NCBI RefSeq assembly: GCF_022539315.1
Contig: NC_066333.1
Span: forward strand, 124,001-188,000
Source of the DNA: Serinus canaria
Lineage: Eukaryota; Chordata; Aves; Passeriformes; Fringillidae
DNA: 64,000 bases
Direction of reading: 5' to 3'
This document shows positions 27,530 to 38,600 of the stretch, one piece after another (position 1 is the first letter of the stretch; each line of letters begins with the position of its first letter). The notes beneath the pieces are model-generated. The model saw nothing but the letters and a program-made list of their open reading frames with translations, did no database searches and had not been told where the DNA came from. The translations under genes were made by a program, and so were the position numbers.

Positions 27530-28410
27530 GCGCCGCAGACACCGGGGACCTTCCTCCCCGCAAGGTGCGGACTACTTGCCTCGCTTCGTTCCCCGGGGCG
27601 GGGCGGGGCAAGGCGCAGCACCCCACCCCACCCCCCCCGAGCATCCCCGGGATCCAGACACGCCGGGGCCCCGCGCTGACAACGGGACCGCAGAGCTCCC
27701 CGCCGCACCCGTCAAATCCCCGCCTCGGGCCCCGACACGGCCCCCGCCATGTGGCCCATGCCCTGGCTCGGGCTCCGGCGCCTCCGCAAGGTCACTCGGC
27801 CGCCCCCGCCAGATGGGCCCGCGGCGCCTGCGTTCGGCCCGCACGGACTCACCTGCCCGCGCAGCTCCGCGGGCCGGCGTGCGCGGGCGGCGACAGGGAG
27901 CCAGGGACGGGGAAGGGGCCGGGGCCGGCCCGAACCGCCGGGCCGCAGCGAAGCGGGAGCGACCCCGCTCGGCGCCCCAGAGCCGCAGGCGGGAGGCCCG
28001 GCCCGGCCCTTTGTGCGCGGGGACGCGCCCCCCCGGCCTCCCTCCCCGCGTCTCCCCGCCGCGCCGCGGGCCCGCAGCGCCGGACCGGGCAGGCGGCCCG
28101 GCCTGCCCGGGCGCCGCCGCGCTCTTACCGAGGGGATCTGTACGAGAAAAAGGGTTAGAACGGAGCCACCCCGCCCGGGCCCGCGGCGCGCTGAGCCCCG
28201 CGAACCGACCGCAGCCGCACAAAATGGCCGCCGCGATGCGGCGCCGCTGGGGGGCGGGGGCCGGGCGGCGCGGGGGACGGGCGGGCGGCACGGGGAAGGC
28301 GGGGTCGGGCGGACGGCGCGTGCCCTGGACTGGGCGGGGCCGGGGCCGGGGCCCTGGGGACGTGCCGCGGCCGGGCCGGTACTGCGCGTGCAGCGCCGCT
28401 GAGGCCTATT
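27530..28410 (-). promoter_or_regulatory. CpG island: shared RBM12/CPNE1 promoter and leader exons
   Basis: The sequence is very GC-rich and CpG-dense. On the minus strand there are two consensus donors: tcg|gtaagag at 28129/28128 and cag|gtgagt at 27853/27852. These fit one or two non-coding leader exons. A YY1-like motif (CAAAATGGCCGCC) lies at about 28219-28231 and fits a start region near 28.2-28.3 kb. In human, RBM12 and CPNE1 share a promoter and 5' leader; the same arrangement is inferred here. Open frames of more than 200 codons in this island are composition artefacts. Confidence 0.75.
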
Positions 28411-28499
28411 GCTTAGGGAACGGGGAGTTCCGGGAGAGCATTGAATTGCTAACGAATAAAACAACCTTGAGAGCGACTGTTTCTAACCTCTTAACGTAA

Positions 28500-30690
28500 G
28501 ACCAAGTTGCTGAATAAAAATGAAGGATTCCCGGGAGCCGATGCCCCGTGCTGTGATTGTCTCCGTGGCTTGACTGAATGCAACACTGATAACCAGGCAG
28601 AGCCCTGAGCTCAGGGACCTCCGGACTCTTCTCGGTTCTCCGTCACTGTGCTTCAAAGGATACAGGCACAGCAGCACCAGCCTTTTCCAATGGAAAAAAA
28701 TCCCTGTTTAGTCTTCTGCAAGAAACGGATAAAAATAAATCATTGCTTCCCTTTGCAAAAGCTTTTGCAGTGAATGTTGGAGTTCAGCAACTCAGTTAAC
28801 TTTGCCCTTGTTTCTCTTAGGGGGTGAAAACCAACAGATTGTCACAGTTGTGCTCTCCTGAGGCAGAGGGATCCAGCGTGGGGCTGCTCAGCAGCACAAT
28901 CATCCCCACTCCATTTGTTTTCCTGTATATCCCTTCATTTTACTCCCAAATTCTACTTTACTACTCTCATCCCCTCCCAGGCAACAGCCCACGTGCTTAT
29001 CTTCTCCCTATTAACCCCCGGGTTTCAGATTTTGTATTCTATTGGGTATTTATGATAATAGATGGCCTGAAAGAAAATAACAGTTCTGCCAAGCTAATAT
29101 CTCCTTCTTGTCTAGGCAAGTGTAGGCAGTATCCAGTAATTCACCTTTCTATACCACTAGTGACAATATATAGGGTTGGCTGTCACCATGCACCCTGACA
29201 CAGCCCAGAAAAGCAGGTGATTTAAGTCACCAGAGGCATCAACAGCCAGGCTTGCCGGCTTCCCTGGAGAGCTGGTTGCCTAGGGCATGCAAGTGGTAGC
29301 AGGAGCATCTGCAGCTCAGGGCTTCACTCTGTGTCACCATAGCACTTCCCAAGCTGCACTAGCCACCCCGCAGTGGGGAGACAGTATGGAATAACAAGTG
29401 GACAGTGCTGGAATACGCCAGGTCAGAGGAAAAATAAGACTTTTCAGATTTTGTGCAATGTGATGAGTCACCACATTACTTTTTGTTCTTCAAAAGAAGT
29501 ATGGTGAAGGTACTTGTGAGGTTTACTGTGAGGATCATTAGGAGCATGCCAAGGAACCAAGAGTACCAAAGACAAGTCAGCAGCATGATGCAGATAGTTA
29601 CCAACAGCAGGAGGAAAGTATCTGTGGAAGCAAAACATTGATAGATAGAAGGTTAAAGGAAAAGGGATCGTGTAACCATGTCCAGTGTTTTTCCTGTAAA
29701 ATGCATGTGGGGAAAGGCAGAGGAAAAAAAAACATTAGAAAAGAATGGGATTTTCCTTTATTAGACACTAGGAAACCACTGGGAGCACACTAATTTATGT
29801 CTCCTTTACCTAAATCAAAACTGAAGAAAGGTGTTAGGTATGCAACCAGGGGAAGAAAAATTATGCAAGACATTTTAAAATAAAGCTTGAGGAAACCAGC
29901 ATCCACTGTGGCAATTGCACATGTGAAATAAATAAATTCTCCTCCTTGCAATATTAATTTTGCTGCACCATTAGTCTGGAAGTATCACCCCAAATCCAAG
30001 GTTATTTGCTTCTCTAGACACTAAAGGTACCATTCCATAAATACAGCCTCTAAACCTATTCCTTCATCTATGGTTTGGATTAATGAACTCAGTTTGCTAA
30101 ATGATTCATACTACTTTGTATTTTCCTTTCCAATAACTACATGTCAACCACAAATCTTGTTTCCAAATCATTTAGAAAACTGCTCAAGAGAAAGAATCCT
30201 CACAGAGTCTCCCAGAAACACTCTCTTCATTCCTCATCTCAATCTCTACTTAAAACCTGTCAGATATGATCTGGCTTAATGATCCTGTGTAGGTACTCTT
30301 AGAATCAAACACTTTGTTGGTTTTACTATGCCTGCTCAGCACAAGCCTATCTGATTGTTCATTAGTATGAGCTTTGCTTCTTATAAGAGCATCTTGTACC
30401 TGCCTTTTTTTATGACTCTGATTTGGATCAGCTGTCAGAAGGATCATTTCTCCCAGCCAAACACATTGTCCATTTTAAAAACTGGCATTTTCTTCCTTCC
30501 AGTGCAGGACCTTATTCACCAGCCTGAAATTTCATCAAAGCTGTCAATAGTAGAGGTCTCAGGCCAGATTTTTGGCACTCAGCACTGGGAAAGCTGTACC
30601 ATTTCAAAGCACAGAGCTTACATGTTGGCAGATACAATTTGACTGGAAACAGTTGCCCATAACTGATGTCACAGCAGAAAGAGAATTGCC
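28500..30690. other. Intergenic, no gene recognised
   Basis: This lies between the RBM12/CPNE1 CpG island and the CR1/LTR cluster. Base composition is ordinary. I saw no coding exon with family resemblance, no RNA gene and no clear repeat. Confidence 0.5.
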
Positions 30691-30925
30691 AACCAGCCAG
30701 TCAGGCAGGTGTAGCTCCCCAAGGCTTCCATATTTCCCCTTTTAAAAATGGGGGATATTTTCCAGTCAGTGAAAACTTCACCAGACTGCCACAACTTCTC
30801 AACTTGATGAAGTTTAGTCACTTCCTCTGTCAATTCCATACAGGCCTCCTGGCATTGATGCCTTATCTTTGTTGGGATGCACTGCTGAGTTCAAAGAGCG
30901 GATCCTTTAATATCAATCACTTTGA

Positions 30926-31316
30926 TGTAGGATACCGGTATATAACTGTTGATACGGCTCATGCTCACGAGAAGGCCCAGTGGGAAAAGCCCAATTGCAG
31001 CCGGAGGGCCGCAAATCGGCTAAGGGGCGAGAGGCCATTATCAGCGGAATGACAGCTGAGAGCGAGCTTGCGATTAGCTGAAGGAATCACAGACAGTGTA
31101 TGAGCGGGAAGCTGATTGGATGACAGGACGGGTGGACAGCAGCACTGCAGCCGAGACAGCCAATGGGTGGCCTCTTTCTGTTAGGTTTTGTTAGGCCTCT
31201 GTTTTCAGTTATGTCAGGTGGAGATTGAAGGTATAAAAAAGGTGCAATTTTTGTAATAAAGGGATCTCCTTCGGATGCATAAGGGGGTCTGCGTCGCTTT
31301 GTTCCCCATCGCTACA
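30926..31316 (+). mobile_element. Solo LTR of an endogenous retrovirus (391 bp)
   Basis: The element begins TGTAG and ends CTACA, a 5-bp inverted terminus, and interrupts CR1 sequence on both sides. It has a TATA box (tataaaa, 31232-31238) and a polyadenylation signal (AATAAA, 31255-31260), giving plus orientation. The flanks ACTTTG and GCTTTC resemble a mutated target-site duplication. No internal viral genes are present. The left end could be off by a few bases. Confidence 0.7.
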
Positions 31317-31434
31317 GCTTTCTTGGGCTCCTCTTCCGTCTAAGGCATTATCCCATAGGACTCTATCAAGCAGATCCCCTGTGAGTCCCAAATCTACTCT
31401 CCTGAAGTTGAGCACAGTGGGCTTGCTTCTCACC

Positions 31435-32114
31435 TGTTATGAGTAAAAAAAGGGTTGCCCATTTTTTTAAAAGGTTGCAGAGTTCCAAGTTGAGCCAGTT
31501 CTGACAGAGGAGAGTTCTTTGTTAGCTTCATGTTGTAATCACCTGTTAAGAGTCGGTCGTTAACTCCCTATTGTTGAGAATTCCCCTTTTTGTCAGTACC
31601 ACCCTGCCTGCTGTCAGGAGGATGGCATCCCCCCCCAACCCAACGGTGAAAGGAGGGGACATCGGAGGGCATGCAAATAACCTCGGAGCCAGCATGCAAC
31701 GGGGGGAAGCACCACCCCCCCCCCCCCAAACTTAGCAAATAAACCCCTAAAAACAACGAGCCAACATAGAATTAAGAGATCAAAGTGATGTCTGGATGTG
31801 AGGAACAGAATCCAGAGCCTGCGGAGATGCTGAAACCCTCTTTGCCCCTCACCATAACCTTACAGATGTCAGCTGGACTGAGGACCTCAAATGTCACACC
31901 GGATAATAAAGACTCCGAAGTGCTTCCATGAGCTCAGAGTCTTCACCTGTGCTAATATAGTCTAGTGGATAAAGCTGTACTTGCCTGCTCCTTCTCCTTC
32001 TCTAAGCTGCTTGTGCCTCGCTTGGGAGCAGATCTGTCTGGCTTCCCTGCCTGAGCTATTCACTTTTAATAAAGGCATTAAAAAGGAGAAAGATCTCCTG
32101 CTCTGTTAATTTCA
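31435..32114 (+). mobile_element. Solo LTR (680 bp) with exact 5-bp target duplication
   Basis: The element starts TGTTATGAG and ends AATTTCA, and is flanked by TCACC at 31430-31434 and again at 32115-32119. CR1 sequence continues on each side. AATAAAG near 32069 close to the right end suggests plus orientation. It contains a C-run of about 14 at 31713-31727. It has no coding content. The 5-bp duplication is compatible with an ERVL-class element. Confidence 0.8.
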
Positions 32115-32649
32115 TCACCCTTGTCATTGCCCCAGGAATCTCAATATCCACCATTTCACGGCCAGTGCAGCCCAGGCTGCCCTTGAGCTTCACGTACCCC
32201 ACTGGCCTGTCCTTGTTGCTGAGAATATGGTGGCATAGCAACTCTCCTCATGGTTTCCTCTACCATTTGGAGAAGGAAGTTGACATCACTGTATTCCATA
32301 AACCTCCTGGATTGCCTGTGTCCTGCTGGGTTCTCCCTCGAGCAGATGTCAGGGTGGTTGAATTCCCCTATGAAAACTAGGGCTTGTATATATAAGGCCA
32401 TTCCTGTTTGTTTGTGATGACCCTCACTGAGTCATCTTCCTGCTTAGGTGACCTGCAGCAGACCCCCTCTGTGATGTCACCTATCCCTGCCCTCCCTTTA
32501 ATCCTGACTCCTAAACTCTCTGTCAGTTCCTCATTTATCCCCAGGTGGAGCTCCATGCACATCTGCTGGTCACTGGCATAAAGAGCAACATTGCCTCTCT
32601 TCTCCCCTGCCTCTATCCTTCCATTCCAACGCTCCAGTCACAAGAGTCA

Positions 32650-35390
32650 ACCCAACACATCTCCTTGTTGCTAATAAGATCACAGCCTGCAGGCACATGA
32701 ATGGTTCTAACTGAAATGGTTCTCACTTCAGATACCTTTTTTTTTTTTTCACTGTGTGAAGGGCAGAGCCTTGAGGAGTAGGGGGACTGGCCCAGGACCC
32801 ATCCTTTGCGGATTTTCCTGAGTGCAGAAAATGGGAGAGTTCCCAGCTCTGAGAGGCCCCAGCACAGGGAGGTTCACTGCAATCCAGGAGAGCCCCAAGG
32901 GTCTCACTCAGGGCCCCTGTTTCCAGGGTGAGAAGAGATGGGCTTTAGTCACAACAATGTTTCATCCTGGCCCCACTTCAGGTCATAAACTTTCTTTGAA
33001 AGAGGGAGAACAAGAATATTATGCCATTAAAAAAAAAAAAACAAAAACAAAACAAAAAAAACCAAAAAAAAACCACAAAAAAACCCACAAACAAACAAAA
33101 ACAACAACAACAACAACAAAAAACCACCACAAAAACAAAACAAAACAAAAAGAAACCAACAAAAAATCCCAAGAACTCATTATACAGGACCAGTTCCTGA
33201 AGCAGTTTTTCTGATAAGCTCTGAACACCCGCAAGGGCTGTTCAAGGCCAAGGCCTAGTGAGCATTTTTCAGATCATGGTGCAGCCTTGGGCGGGGGGGG
33301 ATGATGCACCACTATTTATTGGCATCCAACTGGTAAGAGTGGGATAGACTGAAGTTCCCATTCCCCAAATGCTTCAACTGTATTCAGTGAGGTACAGTTA
33401 GATGTTCATCCTTGGCATTACTTCTGTCACAAGGAAAGTATCTCCACTAAACATTTTTCCTCATCTTGTCCCATAAACATTTCAAATAAACATTTGTTAC
33501 TAGTATGAATGAGTTTCCCTAACCTTCACATGTAGAATTTTTATTTTAAATCTTATCAAATAAGAGGTGGTTAGAATCTTCAAGATTTGAGGCTCCCTTT
33601 TGTCAAAATAACCACAATTTAAGTTGAGTTTCAAAAAAATTAGCTTAGAACAGGTATTGAGTTTGAGAAGAATGACTCTTCAAAAGTCAAATGTCGACTC
33701 GATGATGGCAAACTTCTTACAATGTTCACAGAAAAGTTTACCATTTTCCGTTGCCTAATGAGACCTGCAATACAGCACCTTACTGATTGTCCTGCATGGT
33801 TCGCCCAAAAAGGTGGATCCAAAAAGACTGACAGTAGCCAAGTTTAATTCTTATCTGTAATTTTTTATCACTCTCAAAACAAAAAGAACAATTCATTAAC
33901 ATATATTTCTAAAACATGCTAGGAAAGGATGTTATCACATGCTTAATCTAGAAAATATGTATGGCCCAAGGATGAAAAAGAGTACATGCAACACCGCTAA
34001 AACATATTTATGCATATGATATTTTTAAAAATATTGTGATGAAACATAAGGTGCCACCACTACAATATTAAAACTACCAAAACTTGTAATTTCAAATAGA
34101 ACAATCAACAATTAGCTTTGCATTACAAACAACTAAATCTGTCCTTAGTTACAAAAAATGCACAAGCTTCTGCAACACAATCCATCTTGTGAGATTCAGC
34201 TTCAGGTTTTACACAACACAGTTGATCCTCGAGGTAGATTCCATCCCAAACTGAAGGTGAACATATTGTCTATGGGGTATACCAAATTCAGCACCTCACA
34301 TATCGTCCATCAATCAACACAACTAATTTGAGAGCTCTTTGTTATGCAGTGAAAAAAAGGCACTTTGCCATACAGGGTTGGGTTTCTTACTGGAAAGATC
34401 ACCAAAGAGAAAAAAGGAGAAACACTCATACAATTTAATCTCATCAAACCCTTTTTAACAAATACTTCCCCCAGCATGTGCAGGGAACGGATGCCCATGT
34501 GAATCTCTAGTCAGACAGTACAGTCTGTGAGACAAAGAAAACTCCAGTGCCAGATGTCCTTATTTTTCTTATCTCCAGTCAAAATATACTGACTGAGCTG
34601 GGCAGAAACCAAGGGCCCATAGGCAAACCAAGTAACAGCAAAGGTCTCATGAAAAGGGGAGGAAAAAAAAAAAACCCACAAAACCCCAGACTGCCTTAAG
34701 ACATTGCACTGTATCTGTTCTCCCCACCACCTCTACCACTCATGCTCCCATCTAACTGGTGCTGCCACCAAAGCTGACATATTCTGCCTATCCCTTCCTC
34801 CAGTCATTCAAGTTTTCTATCCTCACGGAGAAAATATTGCATGGAAAAAACCCAATGGAGGGAACAGCAAAGTGCATCATGATTGTATCATAAACTCTGG
34901 AACACAGAAGAATCTTTTGAATTAATGCATGCATACACAAAGAAAAACAAGGAAAATAAGTCAAAAATACTCTCAATTTTAGAAAAAAATTGGTCTTAAC
35001 TACACATAAAACTTATCTGTGAAGGCACATAGCCACACTGAGGCATCGCTTTCCTCTACAAATCCAAGTGTCCTCCTATCTGAGAATTTCTTGCAGTACA
35101 AGGCATTTGAGAGGCAAAACCCAGCTGATGTTGCAGGATATCTACCTCAAACAGAACAAATTTGCAACAGGTCTGTGTTGCAAACATAACAGTGACTTGG
35201 GACAAATTACACCAAGAAGAAACCTCTTGCCAGAATTCACTGGCCTAGGAGTAACATGCTGATTTAATTTTCTCATTAGAAAATACATATCTGAATAAAT
35301 TACGTTTTAGCATAAATTTCTGTGTGTCAATAGAAATACAGTGAGTGTTGGATCAGCCTGCCTTTCTCCTTCCTCCAAAAATAAAAACTA
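32650..35390. other. Intergenic region downstream of NFS1
   Basis: No coding exon or RNA gene was recognised between the CR1 cluster and the NFS1 polyadenylation signal. It contains the A-rich block at 33030-33168 and otherwise AT-rich ordinary sequence. Confidence 0.5.
33030..33168. repeat. A-rich (CAAAA/CAA)n low-complexity block
   Basis: About 140 bp of A-runs are interspersed with single C and CAA units. It could be an expanded poly(A) tail of an old retroposon, but no recognisable body was found upstream on the plus strand. Confidence 0.85.
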
Positions 35391-35392
35391 GT

Positions 35393-35398
35393 TTTATT
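35393..35398 (-). terminator. NFS1: Candidate NFS1 polyadenylation signal
   Basis: Read on the minus strand this is AATAAA, about 150 bp past the NFS1 stop codon. An ATTAAA variant lies nearer, at about 35510. The predicted 3' UTR is therefore short. Confidence 0.55.
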
Positions 35399-35546
35399 TT
35401 TGACTTCTTAGATTTTGTGGTCTGAAAGGGTAGTTCTCTGGTCAAACTGCAAGTGTCAGAAAACAGAAGTGCTGCATAATTTGCTCAAGACTGTACAGAA
35501 AAATGCACTTTTAATCCATATCTAGTCCACAGATAGCAATGTTTTC

Positions 35547-35610
35547 TCAGTGCTGAGTCCATTTAATGCTTTTGAGGTCAACTCCATCTTGTACCATTTC
35601 CCATAGAGGG
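35547..35610 (-). CDS. NFS1: NFS1 coding exon 13 (C-terminus)
   Basis: The acceptor is tttctttacag. It encodes [15 protein letters not shown], then IKWTQH and TGA at 35549-35547. The KWTQH end is the conserved C-terminal signature of mitochondrial NFS1. Confidence 0.96.
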
Positions 35611-38600
35611 CTGTAAAGAAAAGGAGAAAACTGAGGGCTAGCTAAAATGCACAGGACATCATCAACAATAATTAAACAAATTTTATCAATGACACAAGGA
35701 ATTAGGAGATATCTATCTGCCTGTCTTGCCCTTCTGGAGGTCAGTGAGCTTCAGATGATCAGCCCTCAACTGTGCTTCTCAACCAAAAATACAAGAGATG
35801 AGAGGGCAGATGCTGCACCTCATTTCCTGCTCCTAGTTTCAGCACAAAACATTGGTGTCTCTGAGACTGAACCTTAGCATTTTCACTGTCCAGATTAGTC
35901 ACCGGTCTTTCAGTTTCATCAGAATAAAACAACTTATCAATACATTAACTCAGTAATACCATCTCTGGCTTAGAATCTCCTAGGTACTGCCCTATGTGCC
36001 TGCCCTAGTCATATTCTTTCTCTGATAAAGGCAGGATCTGGGAAAAGGTTTGGTGTCAGGTTTGCTTCCTTAGAAATTTGTCACTAATGTTAAAATCAGG
36101 CTCCTAGCCACCTGGGGGACACTGTTGCTGATATAGAGAAATACCAGCAGATTCTTGAAGCAAACAAGTACTTTCAAATAAATAAATCCAATTCTTCCCA
36201 TGATTATCGCACCTAAGAAGTCATCGTGTTCAACGAGACAATATCTCACCTCATTTCCCTCAGCCTCTTCACATGCTGTATGCACTTCTGCACTGTATAA
36301 TCCACTTCTTCTTCTGTAGTGAAACGACCGATGCCAAACCTAAACCAAAAGAAAATCATTAAGGAACTGAATAACAAGCACATGAAGAGGGTGGAACAAA
36401 TCTACCATTTATTTTTATCAGGAAAGAAAAATATTTGGAAGCATAAGGGCAGACCATACCACACACCTTATAGATGAGTGAGCCAAGTCTTCATCTGTTC
36501 CGATTGCCCGCAAAACATAAGAAGGCTCCAGAGAAGCTGATGTGCAAGCACTGAGAAAGGGTAGGGAGGGAAATGTCAGACTTTTCCTTAATCTTCTCCA
36601 ACAAAGAACAGGTCACTTACCTCTTTACAACACCGTCTATCAACTTCCCCAGCCTCCTAGAAACCACAAGTGAATACAAGCAAGTAAAGTGATATTTCTG
36701 CTACTGAAGAAAAAAGAATACAAGAAGCAGGCATTGTTGAGAAATGAGAGTAATAAATTAGGGAGTATAAGGAAAGGAGTGAGAATACAGGTAATACACA
36801 AGAATAAACACAATGCCACATAGAGGCAGCAGGAATGCAGATTAAGAGGTAGTTGAAGTAGGGGCTGTGAAAAAAAGACAGAAACTATCCAGAGAAGGTA
36901 ACACACCAGGAACATAAAAGGGAAAAAAAAAAAAAAGAAAAAAAAAGACTTCACAAGCTGCTGTTTGGCAGCAGAACAAATAAATGAAAAACAGTGCACA
37001 GAGGGATCCGGAGCACGATGATTGCAGTTGCCAATAGAGCGAGCTTCCACTTTGCAGCAGTATACAGAACTGGTTACATGCCATGACTCAGTTTTTACAG
37101 GTAGCAACATGCAGTGCCAACTGGAGAGCTGTAAACAGCTCCCCAATGCACAAAGTAGAGACTCAAAAGAGATCTTCACATTACAGAAGCGCCTGGCTTC
37201 AGGGATAGTCAAGTGGAGACTTGCTCTTCCGGCTCCTAGTGCCAACTAATTTCTAATTAGGATATGCTGACTGCTTTGTTCTCAAAGGTGAGAGAAGGAG
37301 AAGAGGGGCATTTTAAAGTCCATTCATTTCATCCTGAATATCAGGTTTGTCTTGGTAACTGAAGTATTACTCATCACTCCTGTAGTCAGGAGAGCTCCAT
37401 AAAAGCACATGCAATTTTCTTTCTCATTTTTGCATTTAACACAGGAACTATGAGCTGATTTAATTCAGATACGTGCCCAGCTTCACTAATTGTGGTAAAA
37501 ATCTCCTGAAGGACAGAAGCTCTTCAAATTTTGGCGGCCTTTAGAATAAAAGTGTCACGAATTTCTGGGCTAGATTTTGTGGTTCTATGGGGGTCTTTTT
37601 GTTAGGATATTTTTTGTTGGTTTTTGTTTAGTTTTGTTTGTTGTTTTTCTCTTCCAGGATAAATAAATTTGACCTTCAGTTGAAATATGTCACTTAAACA
37701 CCACTGTAGAATGTAATCAATGCCAGGCTGGCTCATTAACTGAATATGCAAATATGGGGCACAGAGGAAACTACTACTTAGCTTTTACCTTCATTAGCAG
37801 ATGCTGTTTTCTCTGAAAAATACACTGCTAACTTTCCCATACATTCCACATACCTTCCTGAAGACAGAGCCACATCTTTCAGAGCCATTAGAAGACTCTC
37901 TCCTTCCACATATGCAAAAGATAAATTGATGCATCCTACATACAAATAAATGAAATAGAAAAAAGAATCCATCAATTGAAATCTCAGGCAAATTGTCCCC
38001 TGCAAGGCAGGATTTGCATCATGTCCTCAAGTGCATTATTCAGCCATGGCCATTAATACCAAGGAGCCAGACGGTACTAACAGGCTCAGAATTTTGCTTG
38101 AGTTACCTGGATAGCGATGCTCTTGATCTCCATTCATCACTACATCAGGAACTTCACTCATTATTTTTGTAACCAGTCGTTCTGCCAATTGTGAGATTCG
38201 TTTATGGTCATACTAACAGAGAAACCAGAAAAGACACAAATAATAAACAGTGTACAGTCAGACCTCACTTAAACTGCTTCATGTCACCAGCTGCAAGCAG
38301 AATTAAGTAACTGGGTTTGGCCAGACAAGGCAATGAACACAGCTGAAACTTAAAACTGTCAAACTTTGCCTGCTCTAGACACTGTTTTAAAAGAGAATAA
38401 CCCCTTGGCTCGTAGCTAGCTCAGTCTTCATAAATGTTTCAAACCATTCAGAAAGATCTACCTACACAAGCTGCCAAACTGACTTTCATTAACATCACTG
38501 AGTTCTTTGGGTTTAAAGACAAGTTAGGCAGTGCAGAAGATGGTGCATTTTGCACACAAGAAAGGGCTCCTATTATGACAAGTGCCTCTTATTTCCTAGG

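Larger units (their letters stand above)
20847..27852 (-). other. RBM12/CPNE1 leader intron
   Basis: About 7 kb lie between a leader-exon donor (27853/27852) and the acceptor just before the RBM12 start codon. No coding exon was found. It contains a short CR1 tail (22080-22145), an (AC)n microsatellite near 24.8 kb, and T-rich simple sequence near 27.3 kb. The assignment as an intron rests on splice-site motifs and on the conserved RBM12/CPNE1 arrangement. Confidence 0.6.
30690..32600 (-). mobile_element. CR1 LINE fragment interrupted by two solo LTRs
   Basis: Minus-strand pieces match CR1 ORF2 in order. An endonuclease part lies at 32120-32560 (LGVRIKG, EFNHPDIC and HRQSRRFMEY motifs). The following region lies at 31317-31429 (LNFRRVDLGLTGDLL, GRGAQES). 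Then 30700-30920 has CATCCCAACAAAGA and CCAGGAGGCCTG, followed by reverse-transcriptase-start-like DWK..PIFKRG. Between these pieces sit two LTR insertions (31435-32114 and 30926-31316). The CR1 reading frames are decayed. The outer ends are approximate. Confidence 0.8.

Noticed and set aside
27565..28499. Overlapping long open frames (up to 307 codons) on both strands
   Set aside because: They come from extreme GC content in a CpG island, where stop codons are rare. The Pro/Arg/Gly/Ala composition and absence of family motifs argue against coding.
32822..33214. 130-codon lysine/threonine-rich open frame
   Set aside because: Most of it is translation of the A-rich low-complexity block.
36640..37245. 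201-codon minus-strand open frame, hydrophobic, Phe/Leu-rich
   Set aside because: It lies within NFS1 intron 10 and owes its Phe run to an A-rich tract on the plus strand. It has no motifs and no splice role.
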